DNA of 64,000 bases from Sphingomonas phyllosphaerae. Its GTDB lineage: Bacteria; Pseudomonadota; Alphaproteobacteria; Sphingomonadales; Sphingomonadaceae. Position 1 is the first letter of the stretch, and the number at the start of each line of letters is the position of its first letter. The notes under the pieces were generated by a model that was given only the letters and a program-made list of their open reading frames with translations, did no database searches and was not told the origin of the DNA. The stretch covers positions 2,053,001 through 2,117,000 of the forward strand of contig JAQIJC010000001.1 of assembly GCA_036946405.1 (NCBI GenBank). The letters run 5' to 3'. This document shows, piece by piece, positions 1 to 9,480 of the stretch. The position numbers and the translations under genes are program-made.

Positions 1-1
1 G

Positions 2-229
2 CGCTGGATGCGGTTCGGGATGCCGGGCGCGGAGCATGTGACGGAAGCGGAGGCGACGCTGCTGGCGATGTTTGCCGCGGCGCTGGACGGCGATGGCGTG
101 GCGGTGCGCCGGATCGCCGCGACATTGGTCGCCGACAGCGGCGCGCCACGCGTTGCCGAGGAACTCGCGACCGCCGCCGAGTGGGTGGCATTGCGCTTCG
201 TCCAGGCGCCGCTCGCGCAGCGCGATTGA
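2..229 (+). CDS. 3' end of an unidentified gene (left edge)
   Basis: An open frame runs in from the left edge and stops at TGA 227-229. At least 75 residues are visible, the first in-frame Met being at 8. The fragment is Ala-rich and probably helical, with an acidic middle and no motif I recognise. It is followed by a 116-bp gap before the ferredoxin reductase on the same strand. It could equally be a short complete protein starting at 8, but no convincing ribosome binding site can be judged so near the edge. Function unknown. Confidence 0.45.
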   Translation, partial: RWMRFGMPGAEHVTEAEATLLAMFAAALDGDGVAVRRIAATLVADSGAPRVAEELATAAEWVALRFVQAPLAQRD

Positions 230-345
230 CGCGCCCCGTGCGCGCCACCTTGCCCGCGCCCAAGCCCAGCTATGGTTGACCCTTCCCGCGCCGCACCATA
301 ATGCGCGCCATTCGCAAGAAATCCTCATATCAGACCGGATCGCCG

Positions 346-1176
346 ATGACCGACCTGCGTGCGCCAGTGCTTATCCCTGAATCGACCGCCTTCAACAGCG
401 TGGCGGTGAAATGGGTGCGACACTGGAACGAGCATCTGTTCAGCTTCGCGGTCGAGCGGCCCGCGTCATTCCGTTTCCGCTCCGGCGAGTTCGTGATGAT
501 CGGCCTGCCCGGCGAGGGCGGGACCGAGGACAAGCCTGCCAAGCCGGTGATGCGCGCCTATTCGATCGCCAGCCCGGCATGGGCCGAGGAACTGGAATTC
601 CTGTCGATCAAGGTGCCGGGCGGCCCGCTGACCGAGCGGTTGCAGGCGGTGGAGCCGGGCGATCAGGTCTATCTGGGCAAGAAGCCGACCGGCACGCTGG
701 TGCTCGACGCATTGCTCGGCGGCAAGCGGCTGTTCCTGCTATCGACCGGCACCGGCCTTGCGCCGTTCCTCAGCGTCGCGCGCGATCCGGACGTGTACGA
801 GCGCTTCGATCAGGTCGTGGTCGTCCACGGCGTGCGCCGCGTCAACGATCTGGCCTTCCACGACGAGCTCGCCGCGCGGCTGGCCGACGATCCTTTGGTC
901 GCCGATGAGGCGGCGACGCGCTTCCATTACGTCCCCGCGGTCACGCGCGAGGACTTCCACACCACCGGCCGCATCCCCGCGCTGATCGAGAGCGGGCGCT
1001 TGTTCGAGGGGCTGAACGGCGACGCGCGCTTCGATCCGGAGAGCGACCGTGTGATGCTGTGCGGCTCGACCGCGATGATCCGCGAGATCGCGTCGGTGCT
1101 GGAGCACAAGGGATTCGTCGAGGGCTCGAACGCCAATCCGGGGCAGTTCGTCATCGAGCGGGCGTTCGTGGATTGA
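346..1176 (+). CDS. fpr: Ferredoxin--NADP reductase
   Basis: A 276-residue FAD enzyme that exchanges electrons between NADP(H) and ferredoxin or flavodoxin in the cytoplasm. The FAD-binding RxYS motif is seen as RAYSIASP, followed by the phosphate-binding KVPGGPLTERL. The NADP half starts at GTGLAPFLS, and LCGSTAMI matches the later nicotinamide-side motif. The C-terminus FVIERAFVD resembles the conserved tail of bacterial Fpr proteins that stacks near the flavin. I chose the ATG at 346 (MTDLRAP) because it gives the usual family length; an in-frame ATG at 301 would add 15 unconserved residues. Neither start has a strong Shine-Dalgarno. Monocistronic as far as visible; a palindrome follows the stop. 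Function of the family is well established. Confidence 0.9.
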   Translation: MTDLRAPVLIPESTAFNSVAVKWVRHWNEHLFSFAVERPASFRFRSGEFVMIGLPGEGGTEDKPAKPVMRAYSIASPAWAEELEFLSIKVPGGPLTERLQAVEPGDQVYLGKKPTGTLVLDALLGGKRLFLLSTGTGLAPFLSVARDPDVYERFDQVVVVHGVRRVNDLAFHDELAARLADDPLVADEAATRFHYVPAVTREDFHTTGRIPALIESGRLFEGLNGDARFDPESDRVMLCGSTAMIREIASVLEHKGFVEGSNANPGQFVIERAFVD

Positions 1177-1185
1177 TCCTTCTCC

Positions 1186-1265
1186 GTCATTCCGGACTTG
1201 ATCCGGGATCCCGCTTCTTTCTTCTCTGGTCAAGAAGCGGGGCCCCGGATCAAGTCCGGGGCGAC
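1186..1265. repeat. Palindromic intergenic repeat (GTCATTCCGG family)
   Basis: Imperfect inverted repeat: the left arm begins GTCATTCCGGACTTGATCC, the right arm reads GGATCAAGTCCGGGGCGAC, and the inner parts GCTTCTT and AAGAAGC also pair. It sits just after the fpr stop and could act as a transcript-end hairpin. Related elements lie at 37771-37864 and 48671-48752. Confidence 0.8.
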
Positions 1266-1325
1266 GACAGGTCGGGATTGTGCGGCCGGGGTGACGGCCG
1301 CTAGCAGGCACGCTAAACGCCCGCC

Positions 1326-1550
1326 ATGCTCGAGATGCGACCCGATTGCGAACGCTGCGGCGTTGACCTGCCCGCCGACGAAGGCGGCGCGTTCATTTGC
1401 TCGATGGAATGCACCTTCTGCGCCGAATGCGCCGATGCGCTGGATGAGACCTGCCCGAATTGCGGCGGCGAATTGCTCGACCGCCCGGCGCGGGTCGGCA
1501 AGACGCTGAAGAAATATCCCGCCGCGGTCCAGCGGCATCACCGCGCATGA
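1326..1550 (+). CDS. DUF1272 small zinc-ribbon protein
   Basis: A 74-residue protein with the DUF1272 pattern: [16 protein letters not shown], then [11 protein letters not shown], then CPNCGGEL. The Cys pairs suggest one or two bound zinc ions. Family members are small cytoplasmic proteins with no assigned function. The stop TGA (1548-1550) overlaps the thiD start (ATGA at 1547-1550), so the two genes are probably translated together. That arrangement does not by itself imply a role in thiamine synthesis. Identification is by Cys spacing and the opening residues, which match the family closely. Confidence 0.85.
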   Translation: MLEMRPDCERCGVDLPADEGGAFICSMECTFCAECADALDETCPNCGGELLDRPARVGKTLKKYPAAVQRHHRA

Positions 1551-2374
1551 CGATCGCGCGCGTCCTGATCGTCGCGGGCTCCGATTCCGGCGGCGGCGCG
1601 GGGATCCAGGCCGATCTCAAGACCGTGACGATGCTTGGCGGCCATGCGATGACCGCGATCACCGCGATCACCGCGCAGAACACGCTGGGCGTCGAGGCGG
1701 TGGCGGCGCTGTCGCCGGAAATGGTGCGCCGACAGATGACCTGCGTGGTCGAGGACATCGGCGTCGATGCGGTCAAGATCGGGATGCTCGGTCGCGCCGA
1801 GATCGCCGCCGCCGTGGCCGACGAACTCGCGAGCGGCCTGTACGCCGCGCCGATCGTGCTCGATCCCGTAATGGTCGCGACCAGCGGCGCGCAACTCGCC
1901 GACCCGGCGACCATCGCCGGCTTCGCACGGCTCGCGCGGATGAGCACGCTCGTCACGCCGAACCTGCCCGAACTCGCGGCGCTGGTCGCCCGCGATCACC
2001 TCGATGGCGTCGATATCGAGCCCGCTGCGCGCGACTATGCCGCGACGATCGGCGCGCCGGTGCTGGTCAAGGGCGGCCATGCCGAAGGCGCGACGGTCAT
2101 CGACCGGTTGATCGGCGCCGAAGGGGTGATCGCCGAATGGGCCAACCCGCGCATCGACACGCGCCACAGCCACGGCACCGGCTGCACGCTGGCCAGCGCG
2201 ATCGCGACCGGGCTGGCGGCGGGGCGGACGCTCGAACCCGCGATCGCGCGCGCGATCCGCTACGTCCGCGCCGCGCTGGTGGCCGCGCCGGGGCTGGGGG
2301 CAGGGCACGGGCCGATGGGCCATGCGCTCGGCGACGCGCCGTTCGACCTGTGGGAGCGCGGATGCCCGGCCTGA
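1547..2374 (+). CDS. thiD: Hydroxymethylpyrimidine/phosphomethylpyrimidine kinase
   Basis: A 275-residue ribokinase-fold kinase that phosphorylates HMP to HMP-P and then HMP-PP for thiamine synthesis or salvage. The N-terminus contains the family signature [16 protein letters not shown], with AQNTLGV downstream. VKIGMLG and [10 protein letters not shown] line the active site, and the C-terminal [12 protein letters not shown] carries the anion hole and catalytic region typical of ThiD. The start ATG at 1547 overlaps the preceding stop. A further upstream ATG (1460) would place 29 residues over the DUF1272 gene in another frame and is rejected. The 3' end overlaps rnhB by 13 bases. No other thi gene is in the window. 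Confidence 0.95.
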   Translation: MTIARVLIVAGSDSGGGAGIQADLKTVTMLGGHAMTAITAITAQNTLGVEAVAALSPEMVRRQMTCVVEDIGVDAVKIGMLGRAEIAAAVADELASGLYAAPIVLDPVMVATSGAQLADPATIAGFARLARMSTLVTPNLPELAALVARDHLDGVDIEPAARDYAATIGAPVLVKGGHAEGATVIDRLIGAEGVIAEWANPRIDTRHSHGTGCTLASAIATGLAAGRTLEPAIARAIRYVRAALVAAPGLGAGHGPMGHALGDAPFDLWERGCPA

Positions 2375-2968
2375 AGCACGAACGCGCCTGCCTGCCGCCG
2401 GTCGCGGGGGTCGACGAGGCCGGACGCGGGCCGCTCGCCGGGCCGGTGGTCGCCTGTGCGCTGGTGCTGCCCGCCAGAGGCGTGCCGCGCGGGATCGACG
2501 ATTCGAAGAAGCTCTCCGCCGCCGAGCGCGCGCGGCTGTATGCGCGGCTCAGCGATTGCGCGGCGCTGGGTGTCGGGATCGTCGAGTCCGCCGAGATCGA
2601 TACGCTCAACATCTATTGGGCGACGATGAAGGCGATGACGCTCGCGGTCGACCGGCTGGTCGAAGTTTTGGGCTGCGCGCCCGGCCATGTGCTGGTCGAC
2701 GGCAACCGCCTGCCGCGCTGGAGTTATGCCGCGACCGCGATCGTCTCGGGTGATGCACACAGCCGCTCGATCGCCGCCGCGTCGATCGTCGCCAAGCACA
2801 CTCGCGACCAGATCATGATCGCCGCCGCCGAATCACATCCGCATTACGGATGGCACGCCAACAAGGGCTATGGCAGCGCGCAGCATCTCGCCGCGCTGCG
2901 CGAACACGGACCGTCGCCACTCCACCGCCGCAGCTTCGCGCCGGTCGCGCAGTGCATTTTGCCGTTTT

Positions 2969-2970
<2 letters not shown>
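2362..2970 (+). CDS. rnhB: Ribonuclease HII
   Basis: A 202-residue nuclease that cuts the RNA strand of RNA-DNA hybrids and starts removal of single ribonucleotides from DNA. VAGVDEAGRGPLAGPV holds the first two catalytic acids (DE), IDDSKKLS follows, and DGN supplies another acid. The substrate-binding and last catalytic region is seen in SIAAASIVAKHTRD. HPHYGWHANKGYG and SPLHRRSFAPV are typical of the family C-terminus. The start ATG at 2362 lies inside the end of thiD. The stop TGA is itself part of the first of eight GANTC sites leading into ccrM. Confidence 0.96.
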
Positions 2971-4288
<1,318 letters not shown>

Positions 4289-4625
4289 TCCCGTCGCCCC
4301 TGCGCAGGCAGGGGCCGATGTCTGTGTCGTCGTTGCGCGACGGTGACACATGAGCGTCGGTCGTGTGTCCACCCGACCCGATCGACGACACAGCCATGGG
4401 CCCCTGCCTCCGCAGGCGCGACGGCGGTGCATTCAAGCCCCTCCCTTTCAAGGGAGGGGTTGGGGTGGGTGGAGGCCTGGTAATACGCCGCCCTAAGCGC
4501 GAACGATCGCCATACCGCGAGCACGCCACCCACCACTATCGGGTAATCCATGCCCTGCATGGATCAGAAATGCCCGGGGGGCATTTCGACCCGACAATCC
4601 CCTCCCGCGAAGGGAGGGGGGAGTT
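4289..4625. repeat. Palindrome-rich spacer before folP
   Basis: No gene is seen in these 337 bases. They hold four inverted repeats. An arm pair at 4293-4316 and 4398-4422 contains the CGCCCCTGCGCAGGC core shared with 10278-10464 and 18351-18479. CCCCTCCCTTTCAAGGGAGG starts a short palindrome at 4438-4459. GAAATGCCC/GGGCATTTC pair at 4567-4587. CCCCTCCCGCGAAGGGAGGG starts another at 4599-4619. The last one contains the folP ribosome binding site. Confidence 0.8.
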
Positions 4626-5684
4626 ATGACGATGCACCTACGCCCGACCCATTTCACCGACGCCCCCTTCGCCTATCCCGATGGCCATGTCGCGCGGCTG
4701 GCGGGTGGGTTGCAGTGGTTCGCCGCCTATGAAGTGATCGAGCCCGCCGGCCGCCGCATCGTCCCCGTCGCCGACATCGCACAGCTCGGCGACCGCGCCG
4801 CGACGCTCCACGCGCGCGTCACCGCGCCACGCGCGCCGTGGGTGCTCGGCGAACGCACGCTTCGCTTCGACCAGCCGCAGGTCGCCGCGATCCTCAACGT
4901 CACCCCCGACAGTTTCTCGGACGGCGGCGCGCACGTCGACGATCCCGCAGGGGCGACGTCGGCCGGGATGGCGATGGCCGCGGCGGGGGCGGCGGTGATC
5001 GACGTCGGCGGCGAATCGACGCGGCCCGGCGCGGCGCTGGTCTGGGAAGAGGATGAGGCGCGCCGCGTCGCGCCCGTAGTTGAGCGGCTGGCGCGGGCCG
5101 GTGCGCTCGTTTCGGTCGACACCCGCAAGGCGGCGGTGATCGAGGCGGCACTCGCGGCGGGCGCGGCGATCGTCAACGACGTGTCGGCGCTGCTGTGGGA
5201 CGAACGCGCGCTGGAGATCGTCGCCCGCAGCGGGGCGCCGGTCATCCTGATGCACTCGCCCGACCCGAAAGCGGGCGGCCATGGGCGCCCGGCCTATCGC
5301 GACGTGGTGACCGAGGTGTTCGACTGGCTGGAAGCGCGCATCGATGCGGTGGTCGCGGCGGGTGTCGACCGGGCGCGGATCATGGTCGATCCCGGGATCG
5401 GCTTCGGCAAGTCGCTCGCCGACAATCTCGCCTTGCTCAACGGCCTCGCCTTGTTCCACGGCCTCGGCTGCCCGATCATGCTCGGCGCCAGCCGCAAGCG
5501 GCTGATCGGCGCGCTCGACAACGAGGCGCCGGTCGCGGCGCGGCTTGGCGGGTCGGTCGCGCTGGCGCTGGCGGGGGCGCAGGCGGGGGTGCAGCTGCTG
5601 CGGGTCCATGACGTTGCCGAGACAGTGCAGGCGTTGCGCGTCTGGCGCGGCTTGCGCGACCGTGCCTTGTCGGCCACGTCGTGA
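4626..5684 (+). CDS. folP: Dihydropteroate synthase
   Basis: A 352-residue folate-pathway enzyme that joins p-aminobenzoate to dihydropterin pyrophosphate; the sulfonamide target. Family motifs follow in order: LNVTPDSFSDGG near residue 90, GGESTRPGA, SVDTRKAAV, NDVSAL, DPGIGFGKS and GASRKRLIG. The N-terminus carries about 85 residues before the first motif, longer than the ~20 of the E. coli enzyme; such an extension is, as far as I recall, usual in sphingomonads. The start ATG 4626 follows a very strong purine tract (GGGAGGGGGGAG); ATG 4632 is an alternative. That tract is the right arm of a palindrome, so access to it may depend on RNA folding. Confidence 0.95.
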   Translation: MTMHLRPTHFTDAPFAYPDGHVARLAGGLQWFAAYEVIEPAGRRIVPVADIAQLGDRAATLHARVTAPRAPWVLGERTLRFDQPQVAAILNVTPDSFSDGGAHVDDPAGATSAGMAMAAAGAAVIDVGGESTRPGAALVWEEDEARRVAPVVERLARAGALVSVDTRKAAVIEAALAAGAAIVNDVSALLWDERALEIVARSGAPVILMHSPDPKAGGHGRPAYRDVVTEVFDWLEARIDAVVAAGVDRARIMVDPGIGFGKSLADNLALLNGLALFHGLGCPIMLGASRKRLIGALDNEAPVAARLGGSVALALAGAQAGVQLLRVHDVAETVQALRVWRGLRDRALSATS

Positions 5685-5735
5685 CGGCAATGAAATGACA
5701 CTGGCACGGATCGTTTTGATGTGCGTTAGCCGGGC

Positions 5736-6623
5736 ATGATCGTTACCGCCGTACCCCGTCTCACCCAGATCGTTCGCGAGGTCTGGAAGCCGCTCACGAT
5801 CCTGTTCGTCTGGGATGTGATCGTCACCGGAACCTATATCCTGCTGCCGTTCCGTGCGCCCGAACTGCCGCTGACGCTGTTCGGCTCGGCACTGGCGCTG
5901 TTCCTCGGTTTTCGCAGCAACTCCGCCTACCAACGCTGGTGGGAAGGACGATCGCTGTGGGGGCTGATGATCAATGCCAGCCGCAATCTCGCGCGTGCTG
6001 CACGCAACTTCCTTCCCGATCCCGAAGCGCGGGACATGAAGCGCACGATCGTGCTGCGCCAGATCGCCTATGTGAACGCGTTGCGCTGCCAGTTGCGCAA
6101 GCAGAAGGTCGACGACGCGGTGCTCCGTTTCCTGTCGAAGGGCGAGGCGGATTTCGCGCTGTCGCGCACCAACACCGCCAACGGGATCGTCGACGGCACC
6201 GGCCGCCGCATCAACGAGGCGCGCGAGAAGGGTTGGATCGACACCATCCAGCAGACGTCGATGGAAAGCGTGCTGATCGACATCGCCAATGCGCAGGGCG
6301 GGATGGAGCGGCTCAAGAACACGCCGCTCCCCAATCAATATCGGTTCTTCCCGACGATCTTCACGCACCTGTTCTGCATCCTGCTCCCGATCGGACTGGT
6401 CGAGACCCTCGGCTTCGCGACGCCGCTCGGCTCGACGGTGGCGGGGCTCATGTTCCTCGCGGTGCTGGCGATCGGCGACGATCTGGTCGATCCGTTCGCG
6501 AACACCGTCCACGATCTGCCGCTGTGCGCGATGTGCCGCACGATCGAGATCGATCTGCTTCAGTCGATCGGTGACGAAGCGCCGGAGCCGATGGTCCCCG
6601 ACAAGACGGGCGTGTTGTGGTGA
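5736..6623 (+). CDS. Bestrophin-family anion channel
   Basis: A 295-residue membrane protein of the bacterial bestrophin (RFP-TM/UPF0187) family. LTLFGSALALFLGFRSNSAYQRWWEGRSLWG is condensed here to its core GFRSNSAYQRWWEGR, the family hallmark in the first membrane hairpin. A second hydrophobic pair (IFTHLFCILLPIGLVETLGF and VAGLMFLAVLAIGDDL) ends in DPFANTVHDLPL, also conserved. Members form pentameric chloride or cation channels in the inner membrane. It stands alone after folP and converges on the NtrC-type regulator. Its physiological role in this organism cannot be told from context. Confidence 0.88.
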   Translation: MIVTAVPRLTQIVREVWKPLTILFVWDVIVTGTYILLPFRAPELPLTLFGSALALFLGFRSNSAYQRWWEGRSLWGLMINASRNLARAARNFLPDPEARDMKRTIVLRQIAYVNALRCQLRKQKVDDAVLRFLSKGEADFALSRTNTANGIVDGTGRRINEAREKGWIDTIQQTSMESVLIDIANAQGGMERLKNTPLPNQYRFFPTIFTHLFCILLPIGLVETLGFATPLGSTVAGLMFLAVLAIGDDLVDPFANTVHDLPLCAMCRTIEIDLLQSIGDEAPEPMVPDKTGVLW

Positions 6624-6665
6624 CGTCACGAAGCCTTAGCACCCACGCGCGCCGGAGCCCCGTGC

Positions 6666-8093
6666 TCAGGCGGCGGTGTCGATCCCCAGCTCGTTGAGCT
6701 TGCGATAGAGCGTCGACCGCCCGATCCCCAGCCGTCGGGCGACCTCGGTCATCCGTCCGCGATAATGCGCGATCGCCAGCCGGATGATGTCCGATTCGAT
6801 ATCCTCCAGCGGGCGCAGATGTCCGTCGGGGCCGAAGAGCTGGACGCCCGGCATCTCGCCGCGCGGCCGCGGGGCGGGGCGGCTGCCGAGCGCCGCGATC
6901 TGCGGGAAGTCGGCGCGGGTCAGCGTATCGCCCTCGCACAGCACCGCGGCACGGAAGAGCGCGTTCTGCAACTGGCGGACGTTGCCGGGCCAGTCGTAGT
7001 TCATCAGCAACGTCAGCGCGTCGTCGCTGATCCCGAGCTGGCGCAATCCCGGCTGACGCGCGATCCGGTCGAGCAGATGGCGCGCGAGGGCCGGGATGTC
7101 GCCCGAACGTTCGCGCAGCGGCGGGATCGGGACGGTGACGGCGTTGAGCCGGAAGAACAGGTCTTCGCGAAAGCGCCCGGCCGCCACTTCATCGGCGAGC
7201 CGCTTGTTGGTGGCGGCGATCACGCGCACGTCGACCGCCTGCGTGTGGCGCGCGCCGAGCGGCAGCACCTCGCCGTCCTGCAGCACCCGCATCAGCAGCG
7301 CCTGCGCGTCGAGCGGGAGGCAATCGACCTCATCGAGGAACAGCGTGCCGCCATGCGCGGCGACGAAGCGGCCCTGCCGACGCTCGAACGCGCCCGCGAA
7401 CGCGCCCGGCTCGTGCCCGAACAATTCGCTGGAGATCGTGTTGGCGGCCACCGCGCCGCAATTGACGGTGACGCGTTCCAGTGCGTTGCGCGGGGAGGCG
7501 GCATGGATCGCCTCGGCGACCACTTCCTTGCCGACGCCGCTCTCGCCCTCGATCAGCACCGCGACGCGCGCGCGTGCCGCCTTCGCGGCGATCGACAGCG
7601 CGGCGCGGAATTCCGGGGCCGTGCCGACGATCTCGTCGAACTCCAGCATCGCCGGGATTTTCTCGGTCAGCGGGCGCAGCTCGCCGCCGGCGGTCGCGCC
7701 GACCGCAGCCTCCAGCGCGTGGAGCAGCCGCTCGGGGGCGAGCGGCTTGCTGAGATAGTCGGTCGCGCCCGCACGCATCGCCTCGACCGCGCTGGCGACC
7801 GAGGCGTGGGCGGTCAGCAACAGGATCGGAAGTTGCGGGCGATAGGCGCGCAATTCGGCGATCACGGGCGCGGGTTCGACATCGACCTCGGCGTGGTGGA
7901 GCAGGATCGCGTCGAGCTGCATCCCGTCCTCGGTCGCCAGCGTCGCCAGCGCGCCCGCCGCATCCTCCGCGATGATCGTCCGCCAGCCGCCGCGCGCCGC
8001 GATCGTTGCCACGACGCGCCGCTGCGCGGCTTCGGCGTCGATCAGCATCAGCAGACGTTGTCCGTTGCGCGTCATAGTCTGGCCCGGCCCCAT
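6666..8093 (-). CDS. NtrC-type AAA+ regulator with degenerate receiver and GAFAGA loop
   Basis: A 475-residue protein with receiver, sigma-54-activator AAA+ and Fis-type helix-turn-helix domains. The receiver (about residues 12-130) keeps the Thr (LLLTAHA) and Lys (YLSKPL), but the phospho-acceptor position is His66 in DAILLHH and the N-terminal acidic pair is reduced (LIDAE). The AAA+ domain has Walker A GESGVGKE and GGTLFLDEVD as Walker B. The sigma-54 contact loop GAFTGA reads GAFAGA (residues 230-235). The C-terminus TEVARRLGIGRSTLYRKLNE is a clear Fis helix-turn-helix. Inference: it is not controlled by Asp phosphorylation and may not activate sigma-54 in the usual way. An alternative start is at 8075. 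Confidence 0.9.
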   Translation of the reverse strand: MGPGQTMTRNGQRLLMLIDAEAAQRRVVATIAARGGWRTIIAEDAAGALATLATEDGMQLDAILLHHAEVDVEPAPVIAELRAYRPQLPILLLTAHASVASAVEAMRAGATDYLSKPLAPERLLHALEAAVGATAGGELRPLTEKIPAMLEFDEIVGTAPEFRAALSIAAKAARARVAVLIEGESGVGKEVVAEAIHAASPRNALERVTVNCGAVAANTISSELFGHEPGAFAGAFERRQGRFVAAHGGTLFLDEVDCLPLDAQALLMRVLQDGEVLPLGARHTQAVDVRVIAATNKRLADEVAAGRFREDLFFRLNAVTVPIPPLRERSGDIPALARHLLDRIARQPGLRQLGISDDALTLLMNYDWPGNVRQLQNALFRAAVLCEGDTLTRADFPQIAALGSRPAPRPRGEMPGVQLFGPDGHLRPLEDIESDIIRLAIAHYRGRMTEVARRLGIGRSTLYRKLNELGIDTAA

Positions 8094-8229
8094 GTTTCGT
8101 CCGATGCTGCCGTAACGCCCTTGAGTAAAGGGGGACTTAAATCGGACAGTGATGGCGCCAACACCATATTGCCTGTTGCTGATTGCTTAACTACGGTCTC
8201 ATGAACCGTTCAAGGGGAAGAGGATCATC

Positions 8230-8352
8230 ATGGCCGAACCTGCCGATCTGAAGAGGCATGAGGCAACGTATACGAGCATGATCGGATTGCTAAAATACGG
8301 TGCCGTCGTCTGTTTCCTGCTCGCGTTTCTCGTCATCTGGCTCATCTCGTAA
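8230..8352 (+). CDS. aa3-type cytochrome c oxidase subunit IV (40 aa)
   Basis: A 40-residue protein beginning MAEPADLKRHEATYTSMIG, with a polar N-terminus and one membrane helix (GAVVCFLLAFLVIWLIS). This is the pattern of the tiny alphaproteobacterial aa3 oxidase subunit IV family (COX4_pro_2), whose single helix packs on the oxidase in the inner membrane. A purine-rich site (GGGAAGAGG) lies 7 bases before the ATG. The stop is only 6 bases before pntAA, so it is very probably cotranscribed with the transhydrogenase rather than with the main oxidase genes. The gene is easily missed because of its size. Confidence 0.88.
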   Translation: MAEPADLKRHEATYTSMIGLLKYGAVVCFLLAFLVIWLIS

Positions 8353-8358
8353 TCCGCG

Positions 8359-9480
8359 ATGAAGATCGCGATCGTCCGTGAGCAGGCGCCAGGCGAGCGC
8401 CGTGTCGCCGCCACGCCGGAGACGGTAAAAAAATTTGCGGCGCTCGGCGCGACGCTGGCGGTCGAGGCAGGCGCGGGCACCGCGGCGTCGTTCGCGGATG
8501 ACGATTATGCCGCTGCGGGCGCCACGATCGGCGATCGCGCCGCGACGCTGGCCGGCGCGGACATCGTGCTCGGCGTGCAGGGGCCGGAGCCGGCGTCGCT
8601 CGCCGGGGTCGCGCCCGGTGCCTGGGTGGTCGCGGGGCTCAACCCGTTCGGGGAGCGCGCGCGGGTCGATGGCTATGCCGCCGCCGGGCTGGAGGCGCTG
8701 GCGATGGAGTTCATGCCGCGCATCACGCGCGCGCAGTCGATGGATATCCTGTCGTCGCAATCGAACCTCGCCGGGTACAAGGCGGTGCTCGACGCCGCCG
8801 CCGAATATGGCCGCGCCTTTCCGATGATGATGACCGCGGCCGGCACCGTCAGCGCCGCGCGCGTGTTCGTGATGGGTGTCGGCGTCGCCGGGTTGCAGGC
8901 GATCGCCACCGCACGGCGGCTGGGGGCGCAGGTGTCGGCCACCGACGTCCGCTCGGCGACGAAGGAGCAGATCCAGTCGCTCGGGGCCAAGCCGATCTTC
9001 GTCGAGAACGTCGCCGGGATCGAGGGCGAGGGTTCGGGCGGCTATGCCGGCGAGATGTCGCCCGAATATCAGGCGGCGCAGGCCGAGCTGGTGTCGGCGC
9101 ACATCGCGAAGCAGGACATCGTGATCACCACCGCGCTGATCCCCGGCCGTGCCGCACCGCGGCTGGTCAGCGATGCGCAGCTCGCGTCGATGCGCCCCGG
9201 CTCGGTGGTCGTCGATCTCGCGGTCGAGCAGGGCGGCAATGTCGAGGGCGCGGTCTCGGGCGAGGTGGTCGAGCGGCACGGCGTCAAGATCGTCGGGCAC
9301 CGCAACGTCGCCGGCCGGCTGCCCGCCGACGCCTCGGCGCTGTTCTCGCGCAACCTCTACAACTTTCTCTCGACCTTCTGGGACAAGGAACAGGCGCGCC
9401 CGGTGCTCGATGCCGAGATCGGCGACGCGATCCGGCTGACGAAGGACGGGAAGGTCGTGAACGCGCGGCTGCTGTCGTGA
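8359..9480 (+). CDS. pntAA: NAD(P) transhydrogenase subunit alpha, part 1
   Basis: A 373-residue soluble NAD(H)-binding domain I of the proton-translocating transhydrogenase, which makes NADPH from NADH using the proton gradient. The start MKIAIVREQAPGERRVAATP is the family opening. RITRAQSMDILSSQSNLAGY carries the conserved RxxxxQxxDxLSSQ region. GVGVAGLQAIATARRLGA is the Rossmann turn, followed by TDVRSATKEQ. The subunit is split, as in many alphaproteobacteria, so the membrane part is a separate gene (pntAB). The stop overlaps the next start (GTGA at 9477-9480). Confidence 0.96.
   Translation: MKIAIVREQAPGERRVAATPETVKKFAALGATLAVEAGAGTAASFADDDYAAAGATIGDRAATLAGADIVLGVQGPEPASLAGVAPGAWVVAGLNPFGERARVDGYAAAGLEALAMEFMPRITRAQSMDILSSQSNLAGYKAVLDAAAEYGRAFPMMMTAAGTVSAARVFVMGVGVAGLQAIATARRLGAQVSATDVRSATKEQIQSLGAKPIFVENVAGIEGEGSGGYAGEMSPEYQAAQAELVSAHIAKQDIVITTALIPGRAAPRLVSDAQLASMRPGSVVVDLAVEQGGNVEGAVSGEVVERHGVKIVGHRNVAGRLPADASALFSRNLYNFLSTFWDKEQARPVLDAEIGDAIRLTKDGKVVNARLLS

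Noticed and set aside
4289..4625. Repeated short palindromes considered as a CRISPR array
   Set aside because: Units are inverted, unevenly spaced and of different families; no uniform spacers and no cas genes.
4638..6629. A 663-codon minus-strand frame opposite folP and the bestrophin gene
   Set aside because: Composition is Arg/Asp/Gln-rich and motif-free; both plus-strand genes carry complete family motifs.
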